Shown one piece after another: positions 1-5,688 of a stretch of 5,688 bases of DNA. How positions within the stretch are numbered: the first letter of the stretch is position 1; every line of letters starts with the position of its first letter. Under the pieces are notes generated by a model that saw only the letters and a list, made by a program, of their open reading frames with translations, had not been told where the DNA came from and made no database searches. The DNA is from Cytophagaceae bacterium. GTDB taxonomy: Bacteria; Bacteroidota; Bacteroidia; Cytophagales; Spirosomataceae. The stretch is taken from assembly GCA_947459055.1 (NCBI GenBank), contig CANHCG010000135.1:1-5688 (forward strand). Reading direction: 5' to 3'. A program made the translations under genes and the position numbers.

Positions 1-1
1 A

Positions 2-1201
2 TTACTTATCGCCGTGGCCGCATTAGGCTATTTTGTTGATGTATATGACCTCATTCTTTTCTCCGTTGTCAGAAATCCCAGTTTAAAAAGTTTAGGCTTA
101 TCTGGCGCTGAATTGCTGGATCAGGGTTTAAACTTAATGAATATTCAAATGGGCGGCATGCTCATCGGGGGCATATTATGGGGAATATATGGCGATAAAA
201 AAGGACGTAAATCCGTATTATTTGGCTCTATTTTAATGTATTCCATTGCGAATGCCTTAAATGGTTTTGTCACCGACATGAATACCTATGCTATTCTACG
301 TTTCATCGCGGGTATCGGTTTGGCCGGAGAATTGGGTGCCGGTATAACCTTGGTGAATGAAACCTTGCCTCCTTCAAAACGGGGTATTGGAACGTTAATC
401 ATTGCCGGAATTGGGGCATCTGGGGCTATTGTGGCGCCCATTATTTCGAATTTAAGTCCGGATCCGGAATGGTGGAGAACTTGCTATTTCATTGGTGGAG
501 GCATGGGCTTGGCCTTATTGCTTTTACGTTTAGGCACCTTTGAATCAGCGATGTATAAGGACCTAGGACATGACGTTAAACGGGGTAATTTCTTTCAATT
601 ATTTTCGAATGTGCCCACCTTTAAAAAGTACCTGTATTGTATTTTTATGGGTTTGCCGATCTGGTATATCATTGGAATTTTGGTTTTTGCTTCCCCCGAA
701 ATCACGCAGTCCTTCGGCATTGATGGTCAAATTAGTGGGGGAGATGCTATTATGTATTGTTATTTAGGTCTGACTTTTGGGGATTTTGCGAGCGGGGCCT
801 TGAGCCAAGTGCTGAAAAGTCGGAACAAGGCCGTCCTCATCTATTTAGTACTTGTCAGTTTTCTCTGTGTCTATTTTCTCTATTTCCTTTCCAATATCAC
901 CGTAGCTTTTGGGCATGTTATCATTACGGCCTTAGGTTTTTTCGGGGGCTATTGGGCGGTATTTTTAACGAGTTCGTCGGAGCAATTCGGAACCAATTTG
1001 CGGATGACGGTCACGACCACGGTGCCCAATTTTGTCCGAGGCGCCCTGATTCCTATAACGCTCGTATTTAAGGCCCTAATTCCTCATGTGGGATTGATTC
1101 ATTCGGCGGCGATTGTGGGAGCGGTGTGTTTTACATTAGCGATTTATTCCGTGACTCAGTTGAAGGAGACCTATGGAAAATCTCTAGATTTCGTTGAATA
1201 A
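2..1201 (+). CDS. MFS transporter, metabolite:H+ symporter-like (5' end cut by window edge)
   Basis: Inner-membrane secondary transporter of the major facilitator superfamily; substrate not determinable. The frame is open from the first bases, so the start lies upstream and probably only a short N-terminus is missing. A GTG at 14 lies inside helix 1 and is not a credible start. About twelve hydrophobic segments are visible. Helix 1 carries FVDVYDLILF, a D-x-x-D pattern like the DGYD motif of aromatic-acid/metabolite symporters. The loop after helix 2 has the MFS signature GIYGDKKGRK (about 190-220). Helix 4 has RFIAGIGLAGELGAG (about 298-342). Near the C-terminal half, EQFGTNLRMTVTTTVPNFVRG-like residues (about 979-1041) are typical of Bacteroidota members of this group. 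The TAA stop overlaps the ATG of the next gene by one base, which suggests translational coupling and a shared role. Family call is firm; transport direction and substrate are unknown. Confidence 0.93.
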   Translation, partial: LLIAVAALGYFVDVYDLILFSVVRNPSLKSLGLSGAELLDQGLNLMNIQMGGMLIGGILWGIYGDKKGRKSVLFGSILMYSIANALNGFVTDMNTYAILRFIAGIGLAGELGAGITLVNETLPPSKRGIGTLIIAGIGASGAIVAPIISNLSPDPEWWRTCYFIGGGMGLALLLLRLGTFESAMYKDLGHDVKRGNFFQLFSNVPTFKKYLYCIFMGLPIWYIIGILVFASPEITQSFGIDGQISGGDAIMYCYLGLTFGDFASGALSQVLKSRNKAVLIYLVLVSFLCVYFLYFLSNITVAFGHVIITALGFFGGYWAVFLTSSSEQFGTNLRMTVTTTVPNFVRGALIPITLVFKALIPHVGLIHSAAIVGAVCFTLAIYSVTQLKETYGKSLDFVE

Positions 1202-2223
1202 TGGCCCTTATTTCCAAGAAGAAGACACTTTATCGGATTAATAACCAGTTGCGCCGCTACTTGCATAAGTACAATCGGGAACATCCGATGCACATTAGTT
1301 ATACGGATTTATTGCGCTACGATAATTCGATCACGCTTTTTGACAAGAATGGAATCGATACGCTTTGGGAAACGGTTTTTTATTCGCCGGGCGACCAGGA
1401 CGAGGTGTATGAAAACCTCAAACAAATTTATGCAGATTTAAAAACAGATGGGAACGAGGAGGTGATTAAACATTTAGTCATCGACCGGGTGGATTATTGT
1501 ACCTATGGAAATACGCATCCCTTTCGGATTCGGATTGTCAACCGAGTGAATGATAATTTTGATTATTTCTACATCAAAATCGCCGATGCATCCCGCGTAT
1601 ATGGGCTAGAATTGGAGCATATTTTATCGCCTAATCGGATTAATTATGTCACGCATGAAAACACCCTGGTGGAAGAACATATCGCTGGGGTTCCGGGTGA
1701 TATTTTTTTAAATCAAGATTTGGAGCAAGATTTAGAATCCCCGATTCGTTTGGCGAAGGAATTTGTGAAGTTTAATGAGCGCTGTTTGGTCCAATTGCTC
1801 GGCGATATGCATAGCGCGAATTATGTCGTGATTACGACGCCAGATTTTGAAGAGATTTATTACCGGATTCGTCCGATTGATTTCGACCAACAATGCTACG
1901 AGGGAAAAAAATCCGTTTACTTACCTCAATATTTCAAGCAAAATAATGCACTCATTGAATTGGGAATGAAGTATATGACACCGGAATCGGTTTGGCAATA
2001 TCAAATCGAGGAACGTTCCATGATTGCGAGCCGTTTGAAATCAGAAAGCCAACGCGTTTATGATTTAATGCAAGTGATGGCGAAAGACGAAATCGCACCT
2101 GAGGAAAATGTGACACAATTAAAAAATGAACTAGCTAAACATTACCAGGATGATCGTTTTTTAGCCTGTCAAACCATGGGTGAAATCGTATGGCATAGCC
2201 TAGAACTCGTGATGCGGCATTAA
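1201..2223 (+). CDS. Uncharacterised protein with a predicted kinase-like (APH/protein-kinase fold) core
   Basis: I do not recognise this 340-residue protein as a named family. It is soluble, with no signal peptide or membrane segment. Residues 1-90 are mostly helical and charged. Residues 91-165 look like a small beta-rich lobe: YIKIADASRVYGLELEH has a lysine (K126) and a glutamate in the next helix (E138), as in the kinase Lys-Glu pair, and LVEEHIAGVPGD (156-167) resembles a hinge. Residues 200-207, LGDMHSAN, match the GDxHxxN catalytic loop of aminoglycoside-phosphotransferase-like kinases (D202, H204, N207). IDFDQ (226-230) fits the metal-binding Asp (D227). The rest is helical. The ATG overlaps the transporter stop as TAATG and there is no Shine-Dalgarno at a useful distance. 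A kinase acting on the imported compound, or one acting on the transporter, would both fit; both are inference. The fold assignment rests on motifs alone. Confidence 0.85.
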   Translation: MALISKKKTLYRINNQLRRYLHKYNREHPMHISYTDLLRYDNSITLFDKNGIDTLWETVFYSPGDQDEVYENLKQIYADLKTDGNEEVIKHLVIDRVDYCTYGNTHPFRIRIVNRVNDNFDYFYIKIADASRVYGLELEHILSPNRINYVTHENTLVEEHIAGVPGDIFLNQDLEQDLESPIRLAKEFVKFNERCLVQLLGDMHSANYVVITTPDFEEIYYRIRPIDFDQQCYEGKKSVYLPQYFKQNNALIELGMKYMTPESVWQYQIEERSMIASRLKSESQRVYDLMQVMAKDEIAPEENVTQLKNELAKHYQDDRFLACQTMGEIVWHSLELVMRH

Positions 2224-2594
2224 TTTTTGCGTAAAACGCTAAATGCCATAATGCCGTAAGAAACCATCATCGATAAACCACCTAGTGGAGCGACCGCCCC
2301 CCAAATTGTTTGTTGGGTGATGCAAATTAAATAGAGCGAACCCGAAAAGATCAAGGTGCCAAAAAATTGGAAATATGCAGCTGTTTTAAGGGTTTTTGTT
2401 GTCGCCATGGTCTGCCAAACGCCCAAAATCAATAAAACAATGCCGCCATACATTTGGTAGCGCGCGGCGGTTTCGAAGGTATCTAAACGATTGATTTCAC
2501 GTAAATAATCCTTCCAGGCATGTGCTCCGAAAGCCCCGAGGGCCACAGATAAGCCTGCTAATAGGGAACCCGTAAACAGCGCAAATTTTTTCAT
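2220..2594 (-). CDS. DUF423 family small membrane protein (YgdD/TMEM256-like)
   Basis: A 124-residue integral membrane protein of the DUF423 family, whose biochemical role is unknown. Four hydrophobic segments are visible, at about 4-23, 48-64, 72-92 and 98-120. Family hallmarks are GAFGAHAWK (20-28), FETAARYQMY (40-49), FSGSLYL (83-89) and APLGGLSMM (102-110). Length is normal for the family. The position after RYQMY, usually His in members I recall, is Gly here (G50), and the usual GW late in the protein is SY. The start follows a terminator hairpin by only about 12 bases and has no Shine-Dalgarno (the leader reads CCTTCCTT). No promoter is visible in the 42-base gap after atpH, so expression may come from read-through or from a promoter inside atpH. 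The stop codon TAA overlaps that of the convergent + strand gene. Confidence 0.93.
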   Translation of the reverse strand: MKKFALFTGSLLAGLSVALGAFGAHAWKDYLREINRLDTFETAARYQMYGGIVLLILGVWQTMATTKTLKTAAYFQFFGTLIFSGSLYLICITQQTIWGAVAPLGGLSMMVSYGIMAFSVLRKN

Positions 2595-2606
2595 AAGGAA
2601 GGATAT

Positions 2607-2633
2607 AAAAAAAGCCTTGAATCAAGGCTTTTT
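2607..2633 (-). terminator. Rho-independent terminator after atpH, bidirectional in form
   Basis: Perfect 11-base stem AAAAAGCCTTG / CAAGGCTTTTT (2609-2619 with 2623-2633) and a 3-base loop. On the minus strand it begins 3 bases past the atpH stop and ends in seven T residues (2613-2607). The reverse reading also ends in five T residues, so it could stop + strand transcripts running antisense through the DUF423 gene. It separates the atp operon from DUF423. Confidence 0.85.
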
Positions 2634-2636
2634 CAG

Positions 2637-3173
2637 TTAAGAGGCTAATGTAACCTTTAAATCATTTAGTTTTCGTTTGATGGAGTCATCGACTTGTTGG
2701 TCACCTACCCGAAGGATAAATCCTCCTATCAATGATTCATCAATCGTTTCCGTTAATTCCACTTCTTTACCAGAAAACTCTTTCACGATGGCAGTAACCT
2801 TAGCTTTTTGATCAGCTGTTAAGGCACTTGCGCTTGTGATTTGTGCTTTTTGAATGCCTTTGTAATCCGTGTACAAGGAAATAAATTCTGTAGCTACAGC
2901 AGGCAAAATACTTTCTCTATTCTTGTTTGTGATGATCACAAAAATGGAATAGGTTACTTCATTGAATATTTTTTTGAATAATTTATTCAAGATGGCCAAT
3001 TTCGTATGGTGCTTTATGATTGGGCTTTTCAACGCAAGCACGAGTTCCTTACTTCCTTGACAAGTTTCTTTGAAACTCAACATATCCTGATAAACGACTT
3101 CCACCACTTTTTTCTCAACTGCGAAGTCAAGCAGGGATTTTGCATATCGATGGGCAACAATTAATTCAGACAT
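2637..3173 (-). CDS. atpH: F-type ATP synthase subunit delta (OSCP-like)
   Basis: The 178-residue delta subunit of F1Fo ATP synthase sits on top of the alpha3beta3 head and binds it to the b-subunit peripheral stalk. The N-terminal helical domain opens with VAHRYAKSLLDFA (6-18) and continues with KSPIIKHHTKLAIL (49-62), both typical. The C-terminal signature IDESLIGGFILRVGDQQVDD lies at 144-163 and is followed by SIKRKLNDLK (164-173). Length matches the family. The ATG is preceded by an A/T-only leader (TTTAAAAAAATG), the usual start context here. It lies 25 bases after atpF and is last in this operon segment, since a terminator follows directly. In many Bacteroidota atpA and atpG come next; they are absent here. 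Confidence 0.97.
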   Translation of the reverse strand: MSELIVAHRYAKSLLDFAVEKKVVEVVYQDMLSFKETCQGSKELVLALKSPIIKHHTKLAILNKLFKKIFNEVTYSIFVIITNKNRESILPAVATEFISLYTDYKGIQKAQITSASALTADQKAKVTAIVKEFSGKEVELTETIDESLIGGFILRVGDQQVDDSIKRKLNDLKVTLAS

Positions 3174-3198
3174 TTTTTTAAATTTTATTGCTCAATGA

Positions 3199-3690
3199 CT
3201 ACAATTTCACATCAGCGATCCACTCAGAAACTAATTTTTCCTGAGCTGCTTTATCTTTCAATTGATTTTTCAATACTTTTTCAGCCAAATCCAATGACAA
3301 GCTTGCCGCCTCCTTGCGAATGGCCGCTACCGCCGCTACCTTTTCTTGTTCGAAAGCCACACGTGCCTTTTCGATTTCTTGAGCCGCTGCTGTTTGCGCA
3401 TCTAATTTTGCTTGAGAAATCATCGCATCGGCTGCTTCTTTCGCTTGCTTGATTAATGCATCGCGATCTGCGCGTGCTGAATTGATTAATTGCTCATTGC
3501 CCGCTTTTAACTCAGCCATTTCTTGGCGCGTTGTTTCGGATAATTTGATCGCATCATCGATGGATTGCTCGCGCTCATCTAAGGATTGAATGATAGGCTT
3601 CCATGCAAATTTGGCCAATAGGAAAAACAAAATTCCAAATACCAATAATTGCCAAAATATTAAACCAAAGTCTGGGGTAATTAACTCCAT
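3199..3690 (-). CDS. atpF: F-type ATP synthase subunit b
   Basis: The 163-residue b subunit forms the peripheral stalk that links membrane subunit a to delta and F1. A single N-terminal membrane helix (about 8-27) is followed by KFAWKPI (27-33), the usual membrane-exit motif. Residues 34-135 form a long Ala/Glu/Lys/Arg-rich stretch that reads as a continuous coiled coil. The end, LAEKVLKNQL (135-144) onward, is the delta-binding region. Only one b-type gene is present, so the stalk is presumably a b homodimer. The stop is TAG, 25 bases before atpH. The start has no Shine-Dalgarno but an A/T-only leader. It is separated from atpE by an unusually structured 128-base spacer, so its expression may be set apart from atpB-atpE. 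Confidence 0.97.
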   Translation of the reverse strand: MELITPDFGLIFWQLLVFGILFFLLAKFAWKPIIQSLDEREQSIDDAIKLSETTRQEMAELKAGNEQLINSARADRDALIKQAKEAADAMISQAKLDAQTAAAQEIEKARVAFEQEKVAAVAAIRKEAASLSLDLAEKVLKNQLKDKAAQEKLVSEWIADVKL

Positions 3691-3723
3691 AGCTTATTTT
3701 TATTTTAAATTATTTTCAAGGGT

Positions 3724-3763
3724 AAAAACGCAATTTGGCACCTAGCGTAACCAAATTGCGTTT
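3724..3763 (-). terminator. Stem-loop with T-run between atpE and atpF: attenuator or partial terminator
   Basis: Perfect 13-base inverted repeat AAACGCAATTTGG / CCAAATTGCGTTT (3726-3738 with 3751-3763) and a 12-base loop. On the minus strand the stem runs into five T residues (3728-3724), then ACCC. The stem is only moderately G/C-rich and the T-run short, so partial termination is more likely than a full stop, since atpF and atpH follow 34 bases on. It could instead protect the 3' end of an atpB-atpE message. Confidence 0.55.
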
Positions 3764-3773
3764 CAATTTTTTT

Positions 3774-3807
3774 GAGTTTGAGTCCAAAGCTAACCTTTGG
3801 GAAACTC
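3774..3807 (-). promoter_or_regulatory. Second stem-loop just after atpE
   Basis: Nested inverted repeats: an inner perfect 6-base pair CCAAAG / CTTTGG (3784-3789 with 3795-3800) with a 5-base loop, and an outer GAGTTT / AAACTC (3774-3779 with 3802-3807), separated by an asymmetric bulge. It begins 12 bases after the atpE stop codon and lies before the larger hairpin in transcript order. No T-run follows, so a role in mRNA processing or stability is more likely than termination. Confidence 0.4.
3785..3792 (-). promoter_or_regulatory. Possible internal promoter -7 element (TAGCTTTG) ahead of atpF
   Basis: On the minus strand TAGCTTTG matches the Bacteroidota -7 consensus TAnnTTTG at every fixed position, about 95 bases before the atpF start. 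No TTTG is present at the usual spacing upstream; the nearest is about 32 bases away, inside atpE. The motif also forms part of the second stem-loop, so the match may be incidental. Confidence 0.25.
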
Positions 3808-3818
3808 GGTTGGTTTTC

Positions 3819-4100
<282 letters not shown>

Positions 4101-5216
4101 TTAATGGTGATGCTCTTCGACCGCCGCACCAATGTAAGTCGAAACCAACATGGTGAAAATGTACGCTTGAATCACCGCAACAATCATCTCAATCACATTC
4201 ATGAACAACGAAAACGGTACTACCGCCACCCCTAAGGCCGCATTCTCAAAAATGAAAATCAAGGATACTAAACTCAATAAAATAATGTGGCCCGCCGTAA
4301 TGTTTGCAAATAACCGAACCATCAACGAAAAAGGCTTCATGAAAACACCCACGATTTCTACCGGGGTTAAAATCACCAACATCCACTTCGGAACACCCGG
4401 CATCGCAAAAATATGCAACCAATAATTCTTCTTTCCATTCAAATTCGTAATCACAAACGCAATCACCGCCAATACCAATGTTACCGCAATATTCCCCGTC
4501 ACATTCGCACCCCCTGGAATCAAACCTAACATATTGTTAAACCAAATAAAGAAAAACACCGTCAATAAATATGGCATAAACCGACGATAATGCTTCTCCC
4601 CAATATTCGTCTTCGCAATCTCATCCCGCACAAAAATAATGACTGGCTCGAATAAAGACTGAACGCCCTTGGGTGCACGATGCGGATTTTCTTGGTATTT
4701 CTTACCAATTCCGATGAAAATGCTCAACAATAAAACCGCTGAAATCAATAAGGAAGCCACATTTTTCGTAATCGAGAAATCATACACATGTTCTCCATTT
4801 TCAGCATGGATTTTTCCATGCTCCAAAACCAAGCCTTGGTACGCGACTTCTTCATGATGCTCATTTTTAAAGTTCGATGAAGAAAAAACCAATAAACCCT
4901 GCGAAGGTGAGTATACAATGCAAGGCAATGGCAAAGTTACATGCGTATGTCCGATGGTGAAAAAATGCCATTCGTGCTCATCAGCAATGTGATGCATGAT
5001 TAATTTACCTGGATCGAATTTTTCTGTTGCTGCTGCCTCATGACCCGCTTCCGCAGGGGCAGTTGCCTGTGCGGATTCAGCGACAACAGGTGTTCCCTGT
5101 ACCGAATCCGTGCTTTGTGTTTCATTTGCCCAAAGGCTAAGACTTGAAAAACTGAATAACAATCCAAGGATTATATTTGAAAAATACATTTTTTTAAAAA
5201 AAGTCTTAATCGGCAT
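4101..5216 (-). CDS. atpB: F-type ATP synthase subunit a, long Bacteroidota form
   Basis: The 371-residue stator subunit a forms the proton half-channels against the c-ring. It is about 100 residues longer than the 271-residue E. coli protein because of an N-terminal extension: a signal-peptide-like segment (about 11-30, possible cut after SLSLWA), a low-complexity Ala/Glu/Thr stretch (31-65) and a His-rich periplasmic domain (about 66-145). The core has helices from about 152 on. The essential arginine is R301 in MVRLFANITAGH, and Q350 lies in IQAYIF. H310 and E343 take the places of E. coli E219 and H245, the swapped arrangement. The C-terminus is VEEHHH. The start is uncertain: M1 (5216) gives a basic N-region (KTFFKK) good for export, while M10 (5189) has the A/T-only leader seen at atpH. 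It lies 100 bases after the AtpI-like gene. Confidence 0.98.
   Translation of the reverse strand: MPIKTFFKKMYFSNIILGLLFSFSSLSLWANETQSTDSVQGTPVVAESAQATAPAEAGHEAAATEKFDPGKLIMHHIADEHEWHFFTIGHTHVTLPLPCIVYSPSQGLLVFSSSNFKNEHHEEVAYQGLVLEHGKIHAENGEHVYDFSITKNVASLLISAVLLLSIFIGIGKKYQENPHRAPKGVQSLFEPVIIFVRDEIAKTNIGEKHYRRFMPYLLTVFFFIWFNNMLGLIPGGANVTGNIAVTLVLAVIAFVITNLNGKKNYWLHIFAMPGVPKWMLVILTPVEIVGVFMKPFSLMVRLFANITAGHIILLSLVSLIFIFENAALGVAVVPFSLFMNVIEMIVAVIQAYIFTMLVSTYIGAAVEEHHH
5189..5202. repeat. T7A7 homopolymer palindrome in the atpB leader
   Basis: Seven T residues followed by seven A residues lie within codons 5-10 of the longer atpB reading (encoding FFKK). Length changes here would shift the frame if translation starts at 5216 but would only alter the leader if it starts at 5189. 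Confidence 0.6.
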
Positions 5217-5316
5217 CTGTTCTATCGCTTAAAAATAAAATGGGTATTAATTTTTGCTAATTCCTTGATTAACTGAAAATTGTGCAGAAAAATTCGAAAA
5301 AAATTCTCGGGTTTTT
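5217..5316 (-). other. A/T-rich spacer between the AtpI-like gene and atpB
   Basis: One hundred bases, very A/T-rich, in the 5' leader of atpB. I find no perfect TAnnTTTG motif, no convincing hairpin and no Shine-Dalgarno here. The length is large for an operon junction, so a promoter or leader element that I cannot recognise remains possible. Confidence 0.4.
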
Positions 5317-5676
5317 CTAAAAACGTCGCAAGTTACGAAGCAAACCAAATATTTCAAAATAAGAACTACATAAATAGAGTACAAAAAAGTTGCCAACGAA
5401 CAAATAAATTTCCGGTGTATGGGAATATGCAAAAAATGCGATAAACAGGATGCTGAAAATAAAGCGTATAGTAAAAGATACTGTTTGAATTTGAACGAAT
5501 TTTTCCCCCTCATTTTTTTGACCTAATTGGGCTAAACTTAAGGTCAAATAGGATTGAAAGGCTAGAAAAACAAATATAAATGCAATGTCTGGGTGAAGCC
5601 AAGAAGTAAAGCCGATTTGCTTCAGCAAAAAAATTAACAGCGCCACGCCCGCATAATAACTGATTAGTTTTATCAT
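5317..5676 (-). CDS. Small four-helix membrane protein, AtpI-like
   Basis: A 119-residue, very hydrophobic protein with four predicted membrane segments, at about 4-21, 28-47, 61-84 and 88-110, and a basic tail (RNLRRF). Size, topology and place just before atpB match the AtpI/Unc1-type accessory proteins that help assemble the c-ring or supply ions. Sequence similarity to AtpI cannot be judged firmly by eye, so the name is by context. The ATG at 5676 is the only clear start in the window. The frame stays open to the window edge, so a further upstream start is possible. The first four bases, ATGA, would also provide a TGA for an upstream gene in another frame, the common coupled arrangement, but that gene is outside the window. 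The stop is TAG. No Shine-Dalgarno is visible. Confidence 0.8.
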   Translation of the reverse strand: MIKLISYYAGVALLIFLLKQIGFTSWLHPDIAFIFVFLAFQSYLTLSLAQLGQKNEGEKFVQIQTVSFTIRFIFSILFIAFFAYSHTPEIYLFVGNFFVLYLCSSYFEIFGLLRNLRRF

Positions 5677-5688
5677 GGGACAAATATC

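Noticed and set aside
570..1071. Two other-frame open frames inside the MFS gene (570-767 and 757-1071)
   Set aside because: Embedded in a gene with a complete, recognisable transporter frame; Phe/Cys-rich translations typical of shadow frames.
1161..1170. AAGGAGA as a ribosome binding site for the kinase-like gene
   Set aside because: About 30 bases before the ATG, too far for a Shine-Dalgarno, and the other genes here do not use one.
3195..3452. Open frame on the + strand opposite atpF
   Set aside because: Low-complexity Pro/Leu-rich translation fully antisense to a clear b-subunit gene; no family features.
4201..4857. Two short + strand open frames opposite atpB (4201-4425 and 4669-4857)
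   Set aside because: Antisense shadows of a firmly identified gene with no independent support.
5247..5513. Alternative minus-strand frame overlapping the AtpI-like gene
   Set aside because: Overlaps the better four-helix frame, which has the expected length, topology and position before atpB.
5681..5688. GATATTTG on the minus strand just before the AtpI-like start as a leaderless promoter
   Set aside because: One fixed position is wrong and the sequence that would hold the -33 element is outside the window.

Overview
The window reads as chromosomal DNA of a Bacteroidota bacterium, probably of the Cytophagales type. The evidence is an F-type ATP synthase subunit a with a long periplasmic N-terminal extension, start codons preceded by A/T-rich leaders instead of Shine-Dalgarno sequences, and a DUF423 gene with Bacteroidota-like neighbours. 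The phylum is well supported; anything finer is inference.

Layout. On the + strand, positions 2-1201 hold the 3' part of a 12-helix MFS transporter whose start lies off the left edge. It is joined by a TAATG stop/start overlap to a 340-residue protein (1201-2223) that I do not recognise by name. That protein carries what looks like a kinase-fold catalytic core (GDMHSAN followed by IDFD). It converges on a minus-strand DUF423 membrane protein (2220-2594), and the two genes share a TTAA at their stop codons.

The remainder is on the minus strand and is read from right to left: a small 4-helix AtpI-like protein (5317-5676), atpB (subunit a), atpE (subunit c), atpF (subunit b) and atpH (delta). 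Together these make the membrane Fo sector and the stalk that holds F1. A strong bidirectional terminator hairpin (2607-2633) lies just after atpH, so atpA and atpG, which often follow atpH, are not here. Between atpE and atpF, 128 bases hold two stem-loops, one with a T-run like an attenuator, and a perfect TAnnTTTG promoter-like motif. This arrangement could lower or reset expression after atpE, whose product is needed in many copies per complex.

Most of the window is ordinary housekeeping DNA. The parts most worth a second look are the transporter/kinase-like pair, the atpE-atpF regulatory spacer and the early end of the atp cluster. I see no mobile element, CRISPR array, tRNA, rRNA or origin. 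No gene-free stretch exceeds 130 bases.
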